Assembly (NCBI GenBank): GCA_002491905.1
Contig: DKWV01000001.1
Location: 1 to 64,000, forward strand
Length of the DNA: 64,000 nt
DNA from: Lachnospiraceae bacterium UBA7143
GTDB lineage: Bacteria > Bacillota > Clostridia > Lachnospirales > Lachnospiraceae
Direction of reading: 5' to 3'
Program-made: the position numbers and the translations under genes
Shown: positions 8,780-16,599 of the stretch, piece after piece
Layout: each line of letters opens with the position of its first letter
How positions within the stretch are numbered: position 1 is the stretch's first letter
The notes under the pieces: generated by a model
Databases searched by the model: none
What the model was told of the DNA's origin: nothing
Seen by the model: the letters and a program-made list of their open reading frames with translations, nothing else

Positions 8780-9616
8780 CTACGATATGTCACCTTCAAA
8801 AACTGTCGCCGCGGGCCCTGTCATATAGACCAGATCCGCCTCCCTGTCCCAAGTGATGGTGAGGTCGCCGCCAAGGAGTTTCACCGTGACCGTCTCCTCC
8901 GTCAGCCCGTTTAATACACAGGCCACCGCCACCGCGCAGGCTCCCGTGCCGCAGGCAAGCGTTTCCCCCGTGCCGCGCTCCCACACACGCATCTGCACGG
9001 TCTGCCTGTCAATTATTTTCACAAATTCCGCATTCGTCCGTCTCGGAAACCGCTCATGGTTCTCGAAATAAGGCCCGATTTCTTCTATTGCAAGGGAGTC
9101 CACATCATCCATAAAGACCACGGCGTGAGGATTTCCCATTGACACACATGTCATTTTATAATCCCGCCCGCGCACCTGGATTGGTTCATCGACCACCCTC
9201 TCATTCTCACTGACCACAGGCACCAGCGCCGCCGTAAGCTCCGGCGCTCCCATATTGACCTTTACCCGCTCCACCGTTCCTTCCTTTATAACAAGCGTCA
9301 GATATTTCACGCTTCCCGCGCTTACGACAGTAATGTCAGTTTTGTCGGTAAGCCCTTTGTCATAGACATATTTTCCCACACAGCGGATGCCGTTACCGCA
9401 CATCTCCGACCTGCTGCCGTCCGCATTGTACATCTCCATCTCGAAATCCGCTTCGTCGGAGGGATTGATAAAAATTACGCCATCCCCGCCGATCCCAAAG
9501 TGCCTGTCGCTTAAACGGCGCACCAGCGCTGCCTTCTCCTCCTGTGGTATCCGCTCGCGGCTTCCGTCAACATAGATATAATCGTTTCCACAGCCCTGCA
9601 TTTTTGTAAATTTCAT
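8780..9616 (-). CDS. dapF: Diaminopimelate epimerase
   Basis: 278 residues, normal length. It racemises LL- to meso-diaminopimelate with two cysteines acting as acid and base: MCGNGIRC near residue 73 and ACGTGACA near residue 222 are both intact. GGGAGG sits just before the ATG. It heads the dapF-dapL-phosphatase unit, 43 bases downstream of the ANTAR gene. A TATACT in that gap may be a promoter. Confidence 0.97.
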   Translation of the reverse strand: MKFTKMQGCGNDYIYVDGSRERIPQEEKAALVRRLSDRHFGIGGDGVIFINPSDEADFEMEMYNADGSRSEMCGNGIRCVGKYVYDKGLTDKTDITVVSAGSVKYLTLVIKEGTVERVKVNMGAPELTAALVPVVSENERVVDEPIQVRGRDYKMTCVSMGNPHAVVFMDDVDSLAIEEIGPYFENHERFPRRTNAEFVKIIDRQTVQMRVWERGTGETLACGTGACAVAVACVLNGLTEETVTVKLLGGDLTITWDREADLVYMTGPAATVFEGDIS

Positions 9617-9659
9617 AGCTGCCTCCCTGTCAGATTTCTCTTAGTATAACACAACTTTC

Positions 9660-10208
9660 TCACGTCCGCATCATGGCAAGCACCATCTGGGCCGTCTCCA
9701 CCATATTTGTACCGCTGTCCATACTGCATTTTTGCAGATAACGGTGGGCCTCCTCCTCGGACATGTGGTTCCGGTTCATCAGAAGCTCCTTTGCCTCCTG
9801 AATCAGACCTTCCTCCTGCGCGCTGCGCTCTCTGGGGCGCTGTCTCTCCCGCCGTCTTCTCCGCTCGATGGCCTGCCCCATCATATCCACCGTATTAATC
9901 AGGTCATGTACCTTAAGCGGCATGGAAAGGCTCATTATGTTGCGGAGGTCACATTCCTGCAGTATATTCGCCGAGGCTAACAGGAGCATCTCGAATCCCT
10001 TCGGGAGGCAGGCGTGCAGTTCACTGTACATCATGTCCGACATTCTGTAGCTGCAGATCAGGATGCCGTCATTTAAATCGTCCATCCTGCTAAGGGCCTG
10101 GGAACCTGTCGTGCACACGCTGTCCACCCGAAATCCGTTTTTCATCAGCAGATTGCGGATGCCTTTGGCGTCTTCGGGTTTTGGCAGAACCACTATGATG
10201 TTAAACAC
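9660..10208 (-). CDS. ANTAR-domain response-regulator-like antiterminator
   Basis: 182 residues. A receiver-like N terminus (1-115) is followed by an arginine-rich linker and a C-terminal ANTAR domain (about 130-182, with EAKELLMNRNHMSEEEAHRYL). ANTAR domains bind paired RNA hairpins and block termination. The start is GTG at 10208, with GGGGTGA upstream. It lies 70 bases after glnA with no terminator between, matching the glnA-nitR arrangement known in clostridia, so nitrogen control of glnA is likely. The acidic phospho-acceptor pocket of the receiver is not obvious, so it may respond to a ligand or partner instead. Confidence 0.88.
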   Translation of the reverse strand: MFNIIVVLPKPEDAKGIRNLLMKNGFRVDSVCTTGSQALSRMDDLNDGILICSYRMSDMMYSELHACLPKGFEMLLLASANILQECDLRNIMSLSMPLKVHDLINTVDMMGQAIERRRRRERQRPRERSAQEEGLIQEAKELLMNRNHMSEEEAHRYLQKCSMDSGTNMVETAQMVLAMMRT

Positions 10209-10278
10209 ACGCTCACCCCCTTCCCTTTATATAAACCCGCTCGCTATTTAATTCCTTCTGCCCGCAGTTTCCCTAAAA

Positions 10279-11613
10279 TTAAAACTGATTCAGGTACTCA
10301 CCAATCTCCCAATCCGTCACCTGGCTCCGATAACGGTTCCATTCCTCCTTTTTCAGGGCGATATACTTCTCAAACACATGGTCTCCCAGCGTCTGTCTCA
10401 TAAACGCATCCTTCTCCATACAGGAGACCGCCTCCGCCAGCGTCCCCGGCAGTTCTTCGATCTTCCGCTCCCTCCGTTCCTGCTCACTCATACGGAAAAT
10501 ATTGCAGTCCACGCTCTCCGGCACAGGCGTCTGTCTCTTAATCCCATCTAAGCCTGCCCGCAGGATAGCTGCCAGCGCCAGATACGGGTTTGCCGTCGGG
10601 TCAGGACTTCGAAGCTCCATCCGCACCGCGTCTTTCGCAGCAGCCGGAATCCGAATGAGCGGACTTCGGTTCGTAGCGCTCCACGTGATATACACCGGCG
10701 CCTCGAATCCCGGCACCAGCCGCTTATAAGAATTGACAATCGGATTCATAATCGCCGTCATTCCCCGCATATGTTCCATAACGCCGCCAAGAAAAGCGTA
10801 TGCGTCACGGCTCAACCCATGCGCGTCCTTCCCGTCCGCAAAAATGTTTTTCCCGTCCTTTAACAGAGACATGTTGATATGCATGCCGGAACCGTTTACC
10901 CCGAACTTAGGCTTGGGCATAAAAGTGGCGTGAAGGCCGTGTCTCTTTGCAATGGTTCTGACAGCCAGCTTAAAGGTCATAATGTTGTCCGCCGTCGCTA
11001 ACGCCTCGTCATAAAGGAAGCTGATTTCATGCTGGGCCGGTGCCACATCGTGATGGGAGGCCTCCACCACAAATCCCATATCTTCCAGCGTAAGCACCAT
11101 ATCCCGCCTTGCATTCTCCCCGAAATCCACCGGGCCCACATCAAAATACCCCGCCTTTTCATGAGTGAGTGTAGTCGGCATACCGTTGTCATCCAGATGG
11201 AAGAGGAAAAACTCGCATTCCGCACCCACCCGGAAGGTAAAGCCCATCTCTTCCGCTTCCCGGACCGCCCGTTTCAGGACATAGCGGGGATCTCCCTCAA
11301 AGGGCGTTCTGTCAGGGCGGTAGACATCGCAGATCAGGCGCGCCACCTTGCCCTGCTGGGGTCTCCACGGGAAAATCTCCAGCGTACTGTAATCGGGATG
11401 CAGATACATGTCCGACTCTTCCACGCTGGCAAAGCCTTCAATGGAAGACCCGTCAAACATGCAGTCATTATCGAGGGCCTTCTCGATCTGTCCCGCCGTA
11501 ACCGCCACATTTTTCAGATTGCCGAAAATATCCGTAAACTGGAGTCTGATAAACTCCACGTCCTCCTCCTCGACCAGCTTTATGATATCTTCCCTGCTAT
11601 AGTTTTTTCTCAT
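10279..11613 (-). CDS. glnA: Glutamine synthetase type I
   Basis: 444 residues, typical of the short GSI-alpha class of Firmicutes. It forms glutamine from glutamate, ammonia and ATP. Visible are the beta-grasp N domain, GAECEFFLF (metal ligands), NGSGMHINMSL, the conserved region around NRSPLIRIP, and the latch LNQF at the C terminus. The start at 11613 gives MRKNYSREDI, and a promoter and leader hairpin lie at 11661-11731. The longer open frame is just the leader. The ANTAR gene follows in the same unit. Confidence 0.97.
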   Translation of the reverse strand: MRKNYSREDIIKLVEEEDVEFIRLQFTDIFGNLKNVAVTAGQIEKALDNDCMFDGSSIEGFASVEESDMYLHPDYSTLEIFPWRPQQGKVARLICDVYRPDRTPFEGDPRYVLKRAVREAEEMGFTFRVGAECEFFLFHLDDNGMPTTLTHEKAGYFDVGPVDFGENARRDMVLTLEDMGFVVEASHHDVAPAQHEISFLYDEALATADNIMTFKLAVRTIAKRHGLHATFMPKPKFGVNGSGMHINMSLLKDGKNIFADGKDAHGLSRDAYAFLGGVMEHMRGMTAIMNPIVNSYKRLVPGFEAPVYITWSATNRSPLIRIPAAAKDAVRMELRSPDPTANPYLALAAILRAGLDGIKRQTPVPESVDCNIFRMSEQERRERKIEELPGTLAEAVSCMEKDAFMRQTLGDHVFEKYIALKKEEWNRYRSQVTDWEIGEYLNQF

Positions 11614-11660
11614 GCGATACCTGCCTTTCTTTCTCGTTCTGGCTCTGCTTATACGCGTAA

Positions 11661-11691
11661 AAGGGCGTTCTATCCCTATAAGAACGCCCTT
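11661..11691 (-). promoter_or_regulatory. glnA leader hairpin
   Basis: A perfect 11-bp stem (AAGGGCGTTCT / AGAACGCCCTT) with a nine-base loop begins a few bases after the predicted transcription start and is followed by TTTTACGCG. It could be a weak terminator acted on by the ANTAR protein or a 5' stabilising stem. The T-run is short. Confidence 0.6.
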
Positions 11692-11701
11692 GTCCGATAC
11701 A

Positions 11702-11731
11702 ATCATATCAGTTTTGTTATTCTCCTGTCAA
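11702..11731 (-). promoter_or_regulatory. glnA promoter
   Basis: TTGACA (11726-11731) and TATGAT (11702-11707) with an 18-base spacer lie in the nadE-glnA gap. Confidence 0.75.
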
Positions 11732-11759
11732 GCCTACCGCGATCTGACCGGCGAATAGA

Positions 11760-13670
11760 TCACAATTCCTCCAACTGTGCCAGCCAGACCGCCGCACTGG
11801 CATCAGAAGGCATCCGCAGATCCCCTCGGGGCGAGAGCGCCACACTGCCCACCTTGGGGCCGTCCGGCAGGCAGGAACGCTTAAACTGCTGGGCAAAAAA
11901 ACGCTTGTAAAAAACCTTTAACCACTTTAATATGACATCATCGTCATAAATTCCTGCAAAAGCCATGCGCGCCACCCGGTAAACCTTCACAGGCTCAAAA
12001 CCGCAGCGCAGCATATAGTATAAGAAGAAATCATGCAGCTCATAGGGGCCCACCAGATCCTCGGTTTTTTGGGAAATCACACCGTCCACAGGCGGCAGAA
12101 GCTCAGGACTCACGGGCGTGTCCAGAATATCCATCAAAAGCGCATTAAGCCCCTCATCTTTGCAGGTATCCGCGTAATAGCGCACCAGATGCCGCACCAG
12201 CGTCTTTGGCACGCCCACATTCACGCCGTACATGGACATGTGGTCCCCATTGTAGGTAGCCCAGCCGAGGGCAAGCTCCGACATATCTCCCGTCCCGATC
12301 ACCAGTCCGCCCGTCTGGTTGGCGATATCCATCAACACCTGCGTCCGCTCCCTTGCCTGTCCGTTCTCATAGGTCACGTCATGACAGTCGCCGCTCTGGC
12401 CAATATCCCGGAAATGCACGTTCACCGCCTCTCTGATATCCACCTCCCGCAGCGACGTTCCGAGCAGACGGGCCAGCCTGCAGGCATTGTCGTAGGTTCT
12501 GTCCGTAGTGCCAAAACACGGCATAGTAACTGATGTTATTTTATCCCGCCCAAGTCCCAGCATATCAAAGGCCCTGACAGTCACCAACAGCGCGAGAGTA
12601 GAATCCAGCCCGCCGGAGATTCCCAGCACCGCCGACCGGCATCCTGTATGCTCACAACGTTTCTTCAATCCATAGGACTGAATGGAAAGAATCTCATTAC
12701 AGCGTTTCTCCCGCTCCTCCGGCTGATCCGGCACAAAAGGTCTGGCGGAAAAATGCCTCTCCAAAAATGTCTCCTCCTCTTCCATATGAACAGGCACGAT
12801 CCTGTGTTCCCGCACCTTTTCCCCCTGATAGGTACTCATCCTGCGCCGCTCATGGGAAAGCCTGTGAATATCCAGGTCCGCATAAATAACACCCGTTTCA
12901 AATCGTTTTGCCTGCGCCAGCACAACACCGTTTTCCGCGATAATATTGTGACCGCCGAATACAAGATCCTGAGTGGACTCCCCCTCCCCTGCCGAGCAGT
13001 AGACGTAAGCCGCAATCTGTCTGGCGCTGGCGGATTTCACCAGCATTTCCCGGTAAGCGTCTTTTCCCACCGTCTCATTGGAGGCGGAGAGATTGACGAT
13101 CACCGTCGCCCCCGCCAGCGTATGCGCAGTCGCCGGGGACTCCGGCGCCCAGATATCCTCACAGATCTCGCAGCCGACAGTGAGCCCCCTCACCCCATCC
13201 ACCTGAAAAAGAATATCGGCGCCGAACGGAACTTCCCTGTTTTCATAGAAAAAAGGCGCCGCTTCGAGACTTCCCGGTTCAAAATGTCTCGTCTCGTAAA
13301 ATTCCGCATAGGAAGGAATATGCCGCTTCGGGATAAAGGCAAGGAGCTCACCGTCCTGCAGAACAGCCGCCACATTGTACAGTTTATGCCGCTTCACAAG
13401 GGGCATTCCCACGAAAACAAGGGCGTCGCTGTCCTCCGTAGCCGCCGCAACCTCTGACAGCGCTTCTCTGGTCTGCGTCAGCAAAAGTTCCTGCAGGAAC
13501 AGATCTCCGCAAGTATAGCCGGTAAGGCACAGCTCCGGGAAAACGATCAGCTTCGCGCCCCGGCGCACCGCCTCCTCAATTCCCTTACTGATTTCCTTCG
13601 CATTATAATGAGGATCCGCCACTTTGATTTTGGGCGTAACCGCCGCCGCTTTTATAAATCCCTGTCTCAT
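11760..13670 (-). CDS. nadE: Glutamine-dependent NAD+ synthetase
   Basis: 636 residues, the two-domain glutamine-hydrolysing form. The N-terminal nitrilase domain (about 1-280) has FPELCLTGYT and the nucleophile region GCEICEDIWAPES. The C-terminal synthetase (about 320-620) has the PP-loop LGISGGLDSTLAL. It makes NAD+ from deamido-NAD+ with ammonia taken from glutamine. The start at 13670 (MRQGFIKAAAV) has AAAGGAG about seven bases upstream. It lies upstream of glnA, which supplies its nitrogen donor, but glnA has its own promoter. Confidence 0.96.
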   Translation of the reverse strand: MRQGFIKAAAVTPKIKVADPHYNAKEISKGIEEAVRRGAKLIVFPELCLTGYTCGDLFLQELLLTQTREALSEVAAATEDSDALVFVGMPLVKRHKLYNVAAVLQDGELLAFIPKRHIPSYAEFYETRHFEPGSLEAAPFFYENREVPFGADILFQVDGVRGLTVGCEICEDIWAPESPATAHTLAGATVIVNLSASNETVGKDAYREMLVKSASARQIAAYVYCSAGEGESTQDLVFGGHNIIAENGVVLAQAKRFETGVIYADLDIHRLSHERRRMSTYQGEKVREHRIVPVHMEEEETFLERHFSARPFVPDQPEEREKRCNEILSIQSYGLKKRCEHTGCRSAVLGISGGLDSTLALLVTVRAFDMLGLGRDKITSVTMPCFGTTDRTYDNACRLARLLGTSLREVDIREAVNVHFRDIGQSGDCHDVTYENGQARERTQVLMDIANQTGGLVIGTGDMSELALGWATYNGDHMSMYGVNVGVPKTLVRHLVRYYADTCKDEGLNALLMDILDTPVSPELLPPVDGVISQKTEDLVGPYELHDFFLYYMLRCGFEPVKVYRVARMAFAGIYDDDVILKWLKVFYKRFFAQQFKRSCLPDGPKVGSVALSPRGDLRMPSDASAAVWLAQLEEL

Positions 13671-14349
13671 AATCCGCTCCTTTTCCAACTTTCCCCTGTA
13701 TTTTTTATATTTCTTTATAATAAACAGAGCCGTCAAAACATGATTACTTAATTTTGTTTTTAATCACTTTCCGACGGCTATTTCCCTTCCCTGGCCTTCA
13801 GAAAAACATATTTTCTGTTATATATAATCCGTTATTTTTATGTGAACACCCGTTATTTCAATCCCCTGTTTCCCCGCGAATACAGGCTTTTTATGATTAT
13901 GTCCCGGCCGTTACGAAATATCCGAAAACTCCAAAAAAGCGAAATCATTTTTATGTTAAATCCTGTTTTATCTTTTCTTCCTCTGCATTTTCCCACATGT
14001 GGATTCAGACAATTGGATTTTGTCCGGTATGAACCGTTTCCGAATCGTCCTTCCTCCTTTTTCTCCGATCGGACTGATTGCCGCCCGCCATTCTCATTCC
14101 ATACCGCTATTCGATATGCCCCGTTATTTTACATGTCTTTTCCTTTTTGGAAATCCTTTGCAAAATTTCCCCATCATTTTTACTTTCCCCATTTTACAGG
14201 GGTTTTATCCGCCTTCCCATTAAATTACAGTCTGTTTTTATTCCGTTCTGCGATCAAACAGCCGAACGGTCTATATATGTTGTACTGTTATTTTTCTCTC
14301 TGTTTTTCAAACATTTAATCCTGTTTTAACCTTATGACTTCAGGCCCCT
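13671..14349 (-). other. Gene-free 680-bp gap, long purine-rich leader of nadE
   Basis: Between the hslO stop and the nadE start there is no convincing gene. The minus strand is strongly A+G-rich with repeated GGGGAAA-like words. Nearest nadE, AGCCGTC and GACGGCT form a stem enclosing a second GATTA/TAATC stem (about 13731-13785). A possible promoter (TTCACA with ATATAA, about 13820-13850) is weak. The plus-strand reading frames here are phenylalanine/proline-rich and look spurious. Confidence 0.5.
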
Positions 14350-15231
14350 TCATGTGTTTCCGGCTTTCATAAGCCGCCCAACCTCCTCCACCGGGAAGAC
14401 ATACCTTTTATTACAGAAATGACAGTGCAGTTCCACCTCTTTTCCCTCGTCGACCAGCTCCTGCAGTTCTTTTCTTCCAAGGCTTAAGAGTACCTTCTCC
14501 ACCCGTGCCCTGCTGCAGTCACAGCGAAATGCCACGGGAATCCTGTCGGTTATCTCCAGCCCAAACTCTCCCAGCACAATTTCCAGAATTTCCTCCGGCG
14601 CGTTTCCCTCCTCCAGCAATTCAGTTACGGATGTTATTTCTTTTAACTTCTCTTCCAGCCGGCTGATTACCTCCTCCGGGGTAAACGGCATCAGCTGGAT
14701 GATAAAACCGCCCGCCTGCCGCACGGTATTATTCCGATTCATCAAAACACCCAGCGCCACGACGGAAGGCACCTGCTCCGAGACTGCAAAATAGTAGGTC
14801 AGGTCATCCCCGACCTCCCCTGTCTGCAGGGCAACCGTGGAGGCATAAGGCTCCTTCAGGCCCATGTCCTTCATGACATGCAGGACGCCCGCCCCGATCA
14901 CACCGCCCACGTCCAGCTTTCCCACACGGTTGGGCGGCATCATCGCCTGCGGCTGATCGGCATAGCCCTTCACATGTCCCGCGGCATCCGCCGTCGCCGT
15001 AATACCGTGCACGGGGCCTTCCCCTCTGATCTGCAGGGTGAGTATATCCTTCTCTCCCTTCAGCATACTGCCCATCATCAGCGCACCCGTCATCAGCCGT
15101 CCCAGAGCCGCCGTCACCACCGGGCTCGTATCATGGGCCGCTCTCGCCGCCTCCACCAGTTCTCCTGAGGTTACCGCAAAAGCGCGGATCTGCGCGCCTG
15201 CCGCCGTTGCCCTCACCATATAATCTCCCAT
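14350..15231 (-). CDS. hslO: Hsp33 redox-regulated chaperone
   Basis: 293 residues. It is a holdase activated when its zinc cysteines are oxidised. The C-terminal zinc motif is complete: C-x-C in FRCDCSR and C-x2-C in HCHFCNKRY. The N-terminal domain carries typical segments such as RGEGPVHGITATAD. The start at 15231 has AAGGGACGG upstream and follows the methyltransferase stop by 25 bases. Confidence 0.95.
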   Translation of the reverse strand: MGDYMVRATAAGAQIRAFAVTSGELVEAARAAHDTSPVVTAALGRLMTGALMMGSMLKGEKDILTLQIRGEGPVHGITATADAAGHVKGYADQPQAMMPPNRVGKLDVGGVIGAGVLHVMKDMGLKEPYASTVALQTGEVGDDLTYYFAVSEQVPSVVALGVLMNRNNTVRQAGGFIIQLMPFTPEEVISRLEEKLKEITSVTELLEEGNAPEEILEIVLGEFGLEITDRIPVAFRCDCSRARVEKVLLSLGRKELQELVDEGKEVELHCHFCNKRYVFPVEEVGRLMKAGNT

Positions 15232-15256
15232 TTTAACCGTCCCTTTCCGTACTGTT

Positions 15257-16093
15257 TTAATCATTCAAAGCGGCAGCCTGATTTGCCGTGGTCCCCGTTC
15301 CCTTCCTGGCCACCACGTAAATCCGCCCGCTTTCCTCCGTCACATCTTCATGGGTGTCCGCATCCATTGCCGCCACAAAGGAAAGCCCCGCCTGCCGCAG
15401 GAAGTCACGCATCTGCTCCAGACGGTATCCCCGCTGGTAGTGCACCTCCTGAAAACGCCGGAACAGCGCGCCCTCTGCCACGAAAACCGTCAGATCGTAC
15501 TCGTTGATCTCCTGCTCCTCATGGTAATAGTTTTCCCAGATAAAGCTGCAGTCCTCCCGGTTTTCCGCAATTGTGGCGTCCCCAATCACAACGGCGTATT
15601 TATATACGGTATTGAAATCAAAAATAAAAAGTCCCTGCGGATACAGGTAATTATTGACCCGCTCAAAGGTCTGCACGATATCTTTCTCCGTGAGCAGATA
15701 ATTGAGACTGTCGCAGACGCTGACAACCGCTCCCACCGTCCCGTATAGCTCCAGCTCACGCATATCCTGCAAAAGATACAGAATGTCGAGCCCCGACCTC
15801 TCCCGTTTCTCTATGGCAATCTGCAGCATCTCCTGCGCATTGTCCACACCGATCATATCATAGCCCCTGCGCGCCAGAAGTTCCGTCAGCGTTCCGGTGC
15901 CGCAGCCCAGATCCAGGATCGTGTTGCGCTCCTGCCTGAGATTTTCAGCCGTCTGCCTAGAGACTGCGCCCACATTGTCCGCAGCCGCCCCATATTTCTG
16001 AAACAGCCCGACCAGGAAACCACACCATTCCTCATAGGGCGTATCGTCCATCAGTTCGTCATAAACTTCCGCAAAATCCGTGTATGCTTCCAT
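15257..16093 (-). CDS. Class I SAM-dependent methyltransferase
   Basis: 278 residues. Motif I is ILDLGCGTGTLTELL at about residues 59-73, and GVDNAQEML supplies the ribose-binding acid. The start MEAYTDFAEVYDELMDDTPYEEW is typical of a clostridial methyltransferase family commonly found beside hslO. The substrate is unknown. It sits between the DUF3990-like gene and hslO on the same strand. Confidence 0.88.
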   Translation of the reverse strand: MEAYTDFAEVYDELMDDTPYEEWCGFLVGLFQKYGAAADNVGAVSRQTAENLRQERNTILDLGCGTGTLTELLARRGYDMIGVDNAQEMLQIAIEKRERSGLDILYLLQDMRELELYGTVGAVVSVCDSLNYLLTEKDIVQTFERVNNYLYPQGLFIFDFNTVYKYAVVIGDATIAENREDCSFIWENYYHEEQEINEYDLTVFVAEGALFRRFQEVHYQRGYRLEQMRDFLRQAGLSFVAAMDADTHEDVTEESGRIYVVARKGTGTTANQAAALND

Positions 16094-16134
16094 CGTAAAA
16101 TCCGTTCCTGTTCTTTTCGTTTATATATCATCTG

Positions 16135-16563
16135 TTATTCTATTTTGCCGTCCAAAAAAGCATTTAAAATATTTTGGGGCGCATCGTAATAAAAGCTGCT
16201 GTTGTAGTCATCAATTTTCTCACTGACAAAGGAGTTGTATGCCTCCAGCATGGCATCAACCACTTCTATCCCCTTCTCCCGGACAATGCCCAGAATCAGG
16301 CGCTTATAAACCTTACCGATATTAATAAAATCCAGCCACTCTTCCGTCATTTCCCTAAACTCCAATATTTTTAAGGAAGTGTGCATCCGCACCGTATAGG
16401 TATTCACCACAGGCGTATTATACCGTTTTGCCCAACGCTCCGCCTGTCCACGGATCAAAGTACAATAGAAGCCAGGCCCGAAATCTTTCGTATTCCTGCC
16501 TCTGACAATCTTCGGATTCTCAATAAACGTATAGCTTCCATGATAAACAGTCATTTTCCCCAT
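16135..16563 (-). CDS. DUF3990-like protein, probably fused to a DUF3791-like tail
   Basis: 142 residues. Residues 1-80 match DUF3990: TVYHGSYTFIENPKIV, then KDFGPGFYCT and QAERWAKRY, the ADP-ribosyltransferase-like pattern also seen at 39594 and 42045. The usual YDIV-GP half is missing. Residues about 85-142 instead resemble the small DUF3791-like proteins encoded next to DUF3990 (AM...YNS... then ...FYYDAPQNILNAF), compare 41493-41723. This suggests a deletion fusing two adjacent genes. The role is unknown, possibly toxin-antitoxin-like. Confidence 0.65.
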   Translation of the reverse strand: MGKMTVYHGSYTFIENPKIVRGRNTKDFGPGFYCTLIRGQAERWAKRYNTPVVNTYTVRMHTSLKILEFREMTEEWLDFINIGKVYKRLILGIVREKGIEVVDAMLEAYNSFVSEKIDDYNSSFYYDAPQNILNAFLDGKIE

Positions 16564-16599
16564 ATAGCAGAATTCTCCTCTATCCGTTATTTCCTGTCG

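Noticed and set aside
13842..14318. 158-codon plus-strand frame in the nadE-hslO gap
   Set aside because: Phe/Pro/Ser-rich composition follows from T+C richness, several overlapping frames are open, and there is no ribosome site.
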